From Porpolomopsis calyptriformis (Eukaryota > Basidiomycota > Agaricomycetes > Agaricales > Hygrophoraceae), in the NCBI GenBank assembly GCA_951640195.1, contig OX621163.1, positions 3,348,001-3,412,000 of the forward strand: a DNA stretch of 64,000 bases, given 5' to 3'. How positions within the stretch are numbered: position 1 is the stretch's first letter; each line of letters opens with the position of its first letter. The notes beneath the pieces are model-generated. The model saw only the letters and a list, made by a program, of their open reading frames with translations, made no database searches and had not been told where the DNA came from. The position numbers and the translations under genes are program-made. Shown one piece after another: positions 52,296-64,000 of this stretch.

Positions 52296-55200
52296 ATGTC
52301 TAATTTGTCACCACAGCGTAATCGCAAACCTCAAGGCCATCAAGGTATGTGTCTCTTAGACCTACTCCGTGGGCTCAGTGAGGTCGGTGGGGCGAACCGA
52401 CGATATTTTGCACAAGTTCGGATCTGTGGCACATGATGCATTTTGCCATCACGGCCTAGCCTTCACAAGGCAGATACTTAAACCAAGCGTCTATTCCCTT
52501 CACCTATCTGACTATCCTTGCGCCGGACTCCTTGTTAACCCGTATGTCTCTTGTAGGCTCCATGCAAAACCTGCCTCCTCGCGAGATGTCTCCATCTCCA
52601 TCTTATCGCGACAGACAGCGGAACATCAAGACACAATCCATGCCCATCGCTCCGAATGTGATGCAGATGTACTCAAATTCAAACCAATCCCGGCAAACTC
52701 TGCAGCCAAGCCCTACCATATCCAACGGATCACACCAATCGAGACGATCACCTCCACCAACATCAACTACCCAAGTTCCCTCTTCCGCGATCAAGTTGCC
52801 GACCTTGAACACACGAAACATCAGTCCAGAGCCCATCAGCCCTCCTGCACCCCCCATCCACACCCACAGCCAAAGTAACATGCATCAAACGCTCGCCTCG
52901 TCTACGCAGCCTCAACACTCTCACAGTCTCTCTAACGTCCATCCGCAGATGGGCTATCCTCGCCCTATCAACCGAATTCCCCCACCACAGTTCCTCTCGT
53001 CTTTTCGCCAGATGGACGAGAACTGGGCAATGACGGACGAGTTGATGGCACAGATAGAGCGTGCTGATCAACAGCAGGCTGCCGGAACCAGTGGGGTAGC
53101 CTATGCGGGCGGCGCAGCCAGCGCCGGTGTGACTTACTCGCGAGTCGAGTCCGAGTCGCCGTCGAAAGATCAAGGGATGGAGAGGATGAGAACCGGAGAA
53201 AGGATGAGCCCGAAGGATATCGACGGCGGCGGAACCGGGCGACGACAAGGACGTACAGACCGCGAGCGAGACCAGCAACATCTTAAGGAAAGCCCAAAAA
53301 GCCGAGACCGCGAATGGCAATCACAACCTCAGCCGACATCACCCACCACATTCACTCACCCCCCGATTCATACGCCCGAGCACCGTAATTCTCCGCCCTA
53401 TCAGACTCCTCTCGTATCTCCCAACGAGCATTCAGGTGCTAGTTATACGCAATACAAACGTGAAGCGTATCCGCGCATTCCCACACCTCCCAATTTGCGT
53501 CGAACATCCAATGTACCCAATCACGATTCTACTCTTGCCCCTTCTGCTACCAAAAGGTCTACGCCTCCGGCAGCGATCAAGCTCTCAAGCCAGACGCCTC
53601 CACTCCAAGCGATCAAGACTCGATCCCCGGATAGATCCTTACCTGTCCAAGAAGAACCGGAAGAAGACGTTGCTATTTCTGCAAAGAACGAGATCAGAGA
53701 TAGGGAGAAATGGAACGGGGATGAACATTTGCATCTAGACGAGATAAATGACCGCATGGATTCGCCAACCCCATCTTCAGATCTTCATCCCGAGGGTCAT
53801 ACGTCACGATTCGACAATCATGGAGGGAGGGAAAGTCGAGTAGGCCATCGAGATGATGATGACGAGACACTAATCGAACAGGTCACCGGAGACCGTAGGA
53901 CACATGATGGATCCGAGGATGAAGGGCACACTCCACGTTCTCCTTCCGTCACCCTTCCTGATGACAGTCGCGATAGATTCTATGCACAAAATTCGGCTGG
54001 GCGGCAACCTACCCGGGCCAGGAACCGAACTGGGGCAACTGATCAACTGGGTTTGAGAGGTTTCGAAACTGCGGTATATGAGCAAGCCGCCAATATTTCG
54101 AAGATTGCATCCACTTTGCCTGGTCGGGTGAATGACACTGAGCAGCCGCGACGCACTTCCCAGCCATCCCTATCCCATGCTCAAAACTCCGTACCTCATC
54201 TCGCGCCCCTCGACGATTTCTCGAATTTTGTCGAACACCCGACATCGGCCTATCTTCACACATACTTCCAATCGCCCCGGCCAAATGCTCCGGTTCCTCC
54301 TACTCCTCATAGCCACACTGCTGCACCCTCGCCTTCACCACTCGTATCGGGAATGCAAAGTATTCCTCCTTACAGCCCTGTCCCACCGGTTGGTTCACCA
54401 TACCCATACCCATTCTCTCATGTTCGTCGAACACAAGCCTATTCCAACCCCGGAAATCGCGCCATCTCATCAAATTACGACCCCAACCACCCTTCCGTCA
54501 TCCAGGAGCAGCTCGCATTGCAGTGGCAGATGTACGCCCTGAACAACAGCAGAGCTCCACCATCGGAGTCAACACTCTCGCCGACCTCAACACCATTTCA
54601 AGGTGCAGGATACAATCCGTGGGCTTTCTTGCACGTGAATAGGGCCCTTGGAGGCCGATTCCCTGATCCGATGACAAGCCTGCAGTCGAGTCCCAGCCAC
54701 GAACCCATACCACTTCCACTTCCGCCCCCGGTTGGTCGAGGGATCAAGAAAAAACAAGTATCTGCTGATCTGCGGTCACAGACTACAAGCAAACCGCCTC
54801 CACGAGTGGAGAGCACGCAGCCTCGGGAGACGAGCCCTGAACCATCTTCTTCTGGGGAGGAGACTGCCGGAGAAGAAAGATATCACATCGTTGAAGAGGG
54901 AAACTGGGTAAACGGGATTGTACACGACGATAGCGGCGATTGGATTGATGTGGATACTGAAACGGATGACGACGATTTACTGGAACTTGAGTATCATCCA
55001 TCCTTTGTGAACAATATCGAGAAACGACGCCGGCGGTGGAAGGTGCGCTGGGAAGCAATTGTTGAAGCTGTGAGTCAATATATATATCTTTCAAATGATG
55101 CGGAAGTTCTGACCTGGCGTTATTCATTCCAGTTTCACGATCTTGATCGACAGACAGACGCCACTCTCGTTCTATTTGCCTCTCCTTCCCACTCGACCAA

Positions 55201-55600
55201 ATTACATGCGGTGACGTCGCGGTCCATACGACGAGATTCTTCGTTGTCAAAGTCTCCAGCACTGTCCAACATGCGCTCGGCTTTCAGGCACATCGCTTCA
55301 AAGCGCCGTGCATCACGGTCGCATAAGTCTTCACTCGCGGATAAGTTACTTGTACCCTCCGGTGGATCCGCGGATGGCTCAGAGAATAGCACCGAATCGC
55401 GAGAGGAAGACTTGAAACGCGCACTGGAAGCTGCTTTAGGTAGCCTTGGAGCGCTCGGAGGCATTTATGAACAACGGGAGGCCAGGTGGAGAGATGAGAT
55501 GCAGAGACTTGGTGAAGACCGCGAGCGAGTGGAACTACTTTTGCAGCAAGCCCTTGGAGTTGGACTCGCGAACGGAAGTACCATTGGATGCGCAATTTAA
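52296..55600 (+). CDS. Large disordered protein of unknown function (1009 aa, three exons)
   Basis: Exons 52296-52344, 52557-55069 and 55133-55600 join in phase (49, 2513, 468 bp). Residues about 15-830 are Pro/Ser/Gln-rich with few hydrophobic clusters, so probably disordered. Two acidic patches lie near 54,890-54,990. The C-terminal 190 residues are ordered-looking: EKRRRRWKVRWEAIVEA, then DRQTDATLVLFASPSHS, and a final long helix (EEDLKRALEAALGSLGALGG ... EDRERVELLLQQAL) likely to form a coiled coil. The 63-bp intron at 55070-55132 is a multiple of three without a stop, so retention would add 21 residues. I do not recognise the family. Confidence 0.78.
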
Positions 55601-57003
55601 ACCTGAAAGATAATCCCACTGACTGGCTACCGTTGAACCTTTCTTGCATACCGTCTCTCCCTCGCCGGATGGCGTTTGGATAACATTGAACTTTTCCTGT
55701 ACATGCCCATGAACTAGACCCAATGTCTCCCCATGTCTCTCACTGTAATATCAAGTTATATGGGACCACTAAGACCATCTGTCCGAAATTCCACGTTTGC
55801 GGGGTTCCACTGTATCATCATGCTGAAACTATCTTTTCGATCCGATATCACGACAAGGCAACTGGCAAATGATTTGGACCTGCTTCTTCTGCCAATTATC
55901 GCGAGTTCATTCCGGGGCATGGGATGGTCTGCCGGAAACTAAAAATCACGACAATTCGATCGGTTCCTTGTGAACGTTTGAAATTCCTTCCGGATATGCG
56001 CCCTATCGACCATGCGCAGAGCCTCCACGAACTGAAAGGCGTTCGCATTGCCTCGAAACTATCGCGCCCCGAGCAGACGTTGACCCAAGGAGTTGGATCA
56101 AGCCAAGAGTTTCGTCCTAATCGAAATAATTTGAAACCCGCGTTACTTGTGGTCAACCCGGCTGTCGATACGCCGATCGACAAGCTAACAACTGGTCGCT
56201 GTAGAAGCTTCAAATGGTGCATATTCGCCTTGAGACCCTCATGGCCATCGCGTGGTAGATCGCCTCGCGACGGGCACTATCTTTTACAGGAAGCAGATCG
56301 TCTTCAACATCCCAAAATGGAATATGAAGATTTGTACCATGTCGTTGCATCCTCTACCAGACCGGATAATTTCGAGCCTGCATCTTCCTTCTCAAAAGAG
56401 TCCCATTAACTGATCGATCGGTCGAATATCTCCCTGATCTTCCATTTTGGGCGTGATCGCGCCCAAGACCAGAGAGCTTGCCTCTTTAATGTAAATAGCC
56501 GTTATCTACGACTGATTGGACATCGCAACTATCTAAATATTTATTTGTCGTTGGTGGATTAGTGAAACCGACCGATATCACCGACTCAAAATGGCGATTC
56601 AAAGCCGACCTCGTTTCAAATCCACACACGTATGAAAGAGTCGGCAGCGCGTTTATCATCTCCGTCTAGATAACATAAAGAAAACTCCGACTATAGCCAA
56701 TATCTGAATCGATAAACATCTTATCTCGAAGATGAAAAAAACTTGTTGAGGGAAAGGGGAAAACCAAATGCATGTACAATTCGTATCTATGTTGGTGTCA
56801 ACGCATTTACACCCTCCCAGCGTCACGGGGGAGATAGGAGAAGAGGGAAAGAAAAGTTCAACACCAACCAGGCTCCGGGTGCGTCAAAAAACCCCTGTAG
56901 GGGAAAAGCTATCGTGCGGGTCCCTCTCCGCCATTAGCGAACCAATCGTCGAGAGCGTTGCAACCGGTTGCCGGGCCAAAACATTGCTCGACTTTTGGAA
57001 AAT
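55601..57003. other. Intergenic, no gene supported
   Basis: 3' flanks of the disordered-protein gene and of RVB1. A 161-codon plus ORF (55,924-56,409) overlaps an equally long minus ORF. It has no recognisable motif, so I do not call it. Confidence 0.4.
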
Positions 57004-58770
<1,767 letters not shown>

Positions 58771-58994
58771 CTTAACCGGTTGAATCCAAGACAACGGGCA
58801 CGAGCTGAATCCAAAACGACCAAAACGAGTCTCAATTCACAACGTCCACCACCACACGACCCTCTCGTCCTCAACGTCTTCAACGTCTTCAACGTCCTCA
58901 ACCAGTTCCAGCTCATCCTCACTCGACTTCCTTCCCGACCACGGGCGGTGATTGCCATCACACTTCGTAGACAACTAGACACTTCCACTACCAA
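58771..58994. promoter_or_regulatory. Bidirectional promoter between RVB1 and the SH3-protein gene
   Basis: 224 bp separate the two divergent start codons. An AACGTCTTCAACGTCTTC-type repeat lies near 58,874-58,900. No TATA box is seen. Confidence 0.5.
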
Positions 58995-60561
58995 ATGGCC
59001 TCTGCTGCAGTATCAGATCCCAACGGTCTGTTCCCACTCCCCATACAGCATCTCCTTTCGTCCATTACTGATCCTTTTCCCAGGTACCCCATTATCCCTC
59101 TCCACCAGTCGTCTCATCAAATCTTCACCCTTTCCATCACCCTCTTCCTCCTTCCTGCCGCCGCCTATCCCTGCCACTCATGAATTCGCTCCACCCCCCA
59201 GTCGGATGAAAAAGATTTCTACAATCAGGAGAGACTCGAGTGCTACCAAAGAGGTCACTCCCCCTGATACCTGTAGCCCTCCCCACATACTCACCGCAAG
59301 CCCCACTGAATCCCAACCACCCGACAACGTCCCACTTCATCCGACCGTAACCATCCCAACCTCACCCGCCTGCACGCCAACCACGCCAACCCCGCACAAT
59401 AGACCCTCATCGCAATCGAGCGAGCATCCAGACGCGCCAACTGAATCGTCGCACCTCTCTCCGCCCTCAACACCCACATCTGTCATCCCCTCCGCCTCGA
59501 ATGCGAACAACAAAGCACCTCTCCCACCCGCCACCCCACCCAACATCCGGGACTCTCTCACATCCAACCGTCCCGCTCCTCCCTCTCCAGACCTACGCCG
59601 CGTGTCAGCCATATCATCCGCCACCTCAAACCGTTCTCGCTCATCCCGCCCACCTTCCGCCGTGCTCTCGCGTACGAACTCGACGTCCAACTCGTTTCCC
59701 ACACTAGCACGAAAGGCCTCCGCCCAGCGGCCATTACACCGCTCATCCACTTCATCTGTGCAACAATTCACTGCCTCCTCCACCTCTACCAGTAACGGAC
59801 GACTGTCTACATCTGGATCGATATCCGGATTCACTTTGAGTGCAGGAAAACGTCCGCGGGTGCTTACGGTCAAGATACGAGACTTTGCGTTTCCGTCAAC
59901 GGATGATAGGCACAATGGGCTCGGACCGGATGTACCGAAGGCGAATCGGCCACGGAGGTTGAATAAGCGGTTGACGGGTGGGTCGGTGTCCTCAGTTGCG
60001 TCATCCTCCGGGGATGATGGAGATGGGGATGAGGAGCGGGACGATGGGGAAGAGGAAGAGGAAGAGGGCTGGGGTGGGTTTAAGTGGGGGTTTGGGAAGT
60101 TTAGTTGGGTGCCAGGGGGGCGGTTGGGTGGGAATAGTAGTAACCTTACGGGTGAGGTCGGTGGCGGGCCGCAACTTGGGGAAGGAGAAGGGAATCGTGA
60201 TGGGGAGTATGAGGATGAGATGGATGACGATGGGGAGGAGGATGGAGAACATTTCTTGCTTGGTGATGAACCACTTTATCCCGGGCTGTATCGCGCCATG
60301 TATGCATTTGAGTCCGAAGGGGCGTCAGAGATGCCGCTGGAGGAGGGACAGATTGTGAAGGTTGTCGGCAGGGGTGGGGGTGTTGGATGGGCGGTTGTCG
60401 TTCGGGAGGAGGAGGGTGGTGTTCGGGGACATGCGCTTGTCCCAGAAAGTTATCTGGAGGTCGTGCAGCTTGATGACTGCGATGAGGGTGAAAGTGAGGG
60501 TGAGGGTGATGGAGAAGCGGGGGTGGAGGAAGAAGGAAAAGGGAAGGCTGAGAGGGATTGA
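58995..60561 (+). CDS. SH3-domain protein, Nbp2-like (482 aa, two exons)
   Basis: Exons 58995-59083 and 59202-60561 (483 codons), joined across a 118-bp GT-AG intron in matching phase. N-terminal 300 residues are Ser/Pro/Thr-rich and disordered. An acidic, Gly-rich stretch follows near residues 330-385. A single C-terminal SH3 domain spans about 391-452: ALYxF-type start (YRAMYAFESEG), acidic RT loop, GWAVV, and the closing LVPESYLEVV. A lone C-terminal SH3 with VPESY is typical of yeast Nbp2/Skb5, adaptors that recruit phosphatases to MAP-kinase pathways. Assignment to that family is by motif and layout only. A longer unspliced reading from 58,780 exists but starts at a non-ATG codon. Confidence 0.75.
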
Positions 60562-60792
60562 ATTTGGGAGACATTCAAATTCAAAATCATTCTCTTTTTT
60601 TTTTTTTCCTTTCTTTTCAATTTTGTTTTCTGTTTTCTGTTTTCAGCTCTATTTATTGGCTGTTCAAGCATTGGAATTTGCGCGTACTTTAATCTGAGAG
60701 GAAGGGTATCCAACGAGACCGGTTCGGTTATTAAGCGAGAATTTGTCCCTCCTGATTATATCAGCGCCTTAATTCTGACCTCGAACACCATC

Positions 60793-63337
60793 ATGCTCCA
60801 ACTCAACTGCTTGCTTCTTGGTGATCACCCGGAGAGAGCCTTCCCTGTCAAGATTGGTGAGGAGAAGGCCGTCTGTTATTTGCAAGAAATGATCAAAGAA
60901 GAGAACAAACCTAGGCTCGACCACCTTGATGCCGTCTCGCTCAAACTTTCCCTGGTGAGCGATCTTGACTTTGGCTGGTTCCATATGCTTATGGTCGCCC
61001 GACAGGTGTCCATCCCTTACTTCGATATCAAAGCGCCACTCCAAGACCCGACACAATTCGAGCCCCAGCCAATGTATCCTTTGGATAGGCTGTTTGAGCA
61101 CTTTCGTCAACAGCCCGATTATCGCTACATACATATCCTGGTGGAGACGCCCCCTGAACCTGGTACTTTGCTCTCCATTCTTTCCCGTGTTGATGATTAC
61201 TGATGCCCCTGTCTTTCACCTCACCTCCTTTCGGAACATCTTGTTCACATCCCATTTCAATGATCAGTGATAACCAGTCCCATTTCGTCTGTCCGTTCTC
61301 GCGGTAAGCATTCTCGCAGACCCATTTCCAACCTTTCTGCTGTTCTAATTTCTCATTGTTGCCTTGCGTCCGTTCATTTGACCATGACATCATTTCCTCC
61401 GCACTCTATTTCACATGGTTCATCTTGTAGACAACTGTGAGTAGACTGCTTGCGATGCCAGATACGATTTGCTAATGGCTCGCTTCCTTTTCTCCTGTCG
61501 CCCACTTGAATTGCTCTGTGTTTTATCGTTGACTGTTCATCCCTCTCGCACGCCATGAAAATGGCTGATCTCATCTCCGGATTGTACACAATTGCCATGC
61601 ATTGCTCTCCTGGATTATCATTCTTGTTGATACCTTACTCGAACCTCGTCTTACAACTATAGCTTTCCTTCCAGGCAATCTTACTCGTCGAGTGCAAACC
61701 GTTTCGGCCCTGTATGAGAAACTCAGTCTTTCCAGTTTCATCCAGGTATTTCTTATAGATGCTGTATTTCCCCGGAACATACACTTACTCATGTCAGGTC
61801 CGCGGGACACCAGCTAGTGGCAAAACCACACTCTCAAAGCTTCTCGCAGAACACATCAAAATGAAAGAACCTGGCACCCGCGTTATCTGGATCGACCACT
61901 GGCCCATTGACATTGTCAAAACACACTTCTGGAAGTATCTTAAAAGCTATGGTTGGAACTTCCATGATGGTTCCGTCCTCATTGTTGACAAAGCGCAGTT
62001 GACTTACTGGGACACTGGGTTATGGAACGCGGTCTTTAAAGCTATTTCTTCTGATCCACGAGGTTATCGGAATCGCATCATTGTCTTCGCAAGCTACGGC
62101 AGTCCAACTGAGGCTGTGAATAAGGGGACTTCAATGAAAATCGGACAATCGCAAAATGTCGCTTTGCGCCGCGTTGACTACAACGACGGCATTGGTCCCA
62201 TTGGACTTGCTTTTTCACGACCCGAGTTTGATGATTACATCTGCAAACAGTATCCAACTAACGGCTACCGCTTTGATTCAACCTTCTTGGACTTCCTTTT
62301 CACCATCACCGGTGGACATGTGGGTGCAATCGCGGACTTGATCCATGTTACCATCGCCCAAGATGTGCGTGCTTCAGTTGGCATTTGGCACGAGTGATCT
62401 GACTTTATGCTCACAGGCATACCGCGTCATCAAAGCCTCAACACAATTGTACTCGGAGTTGTATCATTTGCAGAAAGTGGATCCCCGTGACCTGTTGCGC
62501 GGTCTAGAAGGAGCCAGCATCTTTCAAAGAGGACTTCCCTCAAATAACCAGCTTCAACATCCAGCAATCGCTCACGTCTTGGGCACTGTTTGTCACTTGA
62601 ATGTAGTTGCAGAACGTGATTTCTCGAATGAGGATCAGAAGACCGCTCTTCAAGAATGTTACAAGAATGGTTGGCTCCATTCTGATGTGATCGATGCTTC
62701 CCAGAAAACCAGCTACTTTTTCGCATCCTCCATTCATCGCTGGTTCGTGGAGTGGAAACTGATGGACTTCCACCCAAGTGAACCTTTCCAAACCACTCTC
62801 TTGGAGTTTTGCACCACTGTTATTCGTTCCTACTCCTCACGCAACCTCTTTTGCGAACGAGTAATTGGCCCTGGCTGGATGCAACAAGTTCCGGAACCGC
62901 AATACCAGGACGAATTTTATCGGTGCTGCCATGTAATTTCTAATGGTTCCGTTGTGACCTTTCCAGAGTTTGGAACTGCAAAGGGCAGAGTTGACTTTTA
63001 CATTCCTGCCAACCGGTGGGGAGTGGAGCTTCTCCGTGAAGGCCAGCAGCTCAATGAACATCGCGGTCATTTTTCCAGCTCAGGATCGTACACCCAATCC
63101 CTCGATTTGGATGATTATATTATCCTTGACTTTTGCTCCAACATGCCTCAAAAGCAGCATCCTAGTTTGTCTCCAGTTTTTGTCTGCTTATTGCTACATT
63201 TATAAATTTCTGTCTCTTCAGGTCTTTCAAAACTCTACCATATAGTGTTCACTCAGGATTTCCGCCGGGTCCAAATTTTGGATAATATGTGTGAGCTTGT
63301 TGGTGGTGGAGATTTTATGCTGTTGACTGCGGCGTAG
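60793..63337 (+). CDS. Crinkler-type (CRN) protein: ubiquitin-like header, P-loop NTPase, nuclease-like domain (about 606 aa)
   Basis: Likely exons: 60793-60954, 61006 to about 61162, 61675-61745, 61798-62364, 62417-63164, 63222-63337. Phases agree throughout, but the third junction (61163-61674) is long and may hide another exon. N-terminus: CRN header (LNCLLLGDHPERAFPV...). Next a P-loop NTPase with Walker A GTPASGKTT near 61,803-61,830. The Walker B region reads VLIVDKAQ near 61,980, with Lys where Glu is usual. C-terminus: a PD-(D/E)xK-like block near 62,985-63,060 (GRVDFYI ... WGVELLREG). CRN proteins of this design are found in oomycetes and fungi, and some act in nuclei. Whether this one is active is unknown. 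Confidence 0.78.
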
Positions 63338-63635
63338 CTTTTGGTATGGATGTTTGTATAAATTGTGCCTGGCTAGGCTAGGTCAATGTATAGAATTTTG
63401 ACCAATTCCATTTGAGAATAACCTTGATCCACTATAATCTTACAGGTGAAATTTTTAGGAGGCATTATCTAAGGTGTGGAGCAGTGTAAACAATCACTGC
63501 GGAAACTTGAAAATAGCCTGAACCTCTCTGGGGCAGGATTTAGAAGTTAGCCAGAGGTAGTACCTGTGATGTATTATCTTCTGTATGAGGGTCCTAACTG
63601 GACAAAATGTTGAAACTTGCTCTTAGTTTTCTGTG
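63338..63635. other. Downstream of the CRN gene, no gene seen
   Basis: AT-rich, short ORFs only. Confidence 0.4.
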
Positions 63636-63870
63636 CAAAAGTGTGCACAGATATGCACATATCTGAGCAAAAGTGTGCATATCTGTGCATATCTGTGCAC
63701 ACCTGTGCATAAGTGTGCACAAATGTATCTCTGCATATCTGTGCATTATTACACACTATATTGCATAGTGCTATAGAGTGCTGCACAGTGCTGCACATTT
63801 GTCTATTAGCTGTTTGCACATTATTGCATTACACTGCACATTTCTATAGCATAATTTTGTATTGTGCAAT
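63636..63870. repeat. Irregular TGTGCATATC/TGCACA repeat array
   Basis: Dense, imperfect repetition of 6-12-bp units (TGTGCATATCTG, GTGCACA, GCTGCACAGT, TTGCACAT). Units are not of constant length and there is no spacer pattern, so this is a degenerate simple-sequence region rather than a CRISPR-like array. 63,871-64,000 shows nothing further. Confidence 0.7.
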
Positions 63871-64000
63871 AACTATATTATCGGCTTACTTGGCACCCGA
63901 GTAACTTTTAGTCAAAAGCGCTATTTACTGAGAAGGCCATTAGATAGCCCTCACTCTCCCGATCACCAAGAGGATTTTTTTTTCGCTTGGAACTTCCTGG

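Noticed and set aside
55924..56409. 161-codon plus ORF
   Set aside because: Overlaps a similar-length minus ORF, no motif, no coherent splice context.
63636..63870. CRISPR-like array
   Set aside because: Units vary in length and merge without unique spacers; the genome is eukaryotic.

Overview
The window looks like a filamentous basidiomycete, most likely an Agaricomycete. The host genes have many short introns (about 48-118 bp, mostly GT-AG, one GC-AG). They include CFEM proteins, a fungal-type metallothionein, paired Mep/Amt ammonium transporters, an RVB1 helicase and a Crinkler-type (CRN) gene. The repeats are chromodomain Ty3 elements and a DIRS-like tyrosine-recombinase element. Species was not inferred. 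All exon models and identity counts were made by eye.

Positions 1 to about 37,000 are a nest of decayed retrotransposons. TE-A (324-8541, +) is a full-length chromodomain Ty3 element with 388-bp LTRs and target duplication GCGGG. It sits in the gag of TE-B (minus; 5' LTR 9073-9540, body continuing at 1-323). TE-B sits in the pol of TE-C (minus; 5' LTR 13073-13307). TE-A's integrase also holds TE-I (5261-6962), a TG...CA unit flanked by GTATC that carries an intact three-exon antisense gene. To the right, a DIRS-like element, TE-E (+), survives in four pieces (13308-13765, 15527-16783, 26862-29658, 36633-36975). It is split by TE-D (gag-only copia-like, minus), TE-F (Ty3 with an extra 3' ORF, minus, AGAAT duplication) and TE-H (chromodomain Ty3, +, ACAGC duplication). 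TE-F itself holds a solo LTR (23905-24303, TGGCC duplication). Divergence between LTR copies is concentrated at CpG (CG, TG, CA), and most stops in the coding frames are TGA, often where CGA arginine is expected. This fits deamination of methylated CpG. No ORF-bearing element other than the TE-I gene looks functional.

From about 38 kb the sequence is mostly host genes: a GATA-like zinc-finger protein (39.3-42.2 kb), two tandem CFEM GPI-anchored proteins (42.5-44.3 kb), a divergent pair of near-identical ammonium transporters (44.9-49.7 kb), a 33-residue metallothionein (51.2-51.4 kb), a large disordered protein of unknown function (52.3-55.6 kb), RVB1 (57.0-58.8 kb, minus) sharing a 224-bp promoter with an SH3 protein (59.0-60.6 kb), and a Crinkler with P-loop NTPase and nuclease-like domains (60.8-63.3 kb). 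The last 660 bp are repeat-rich and have no gene I can support.
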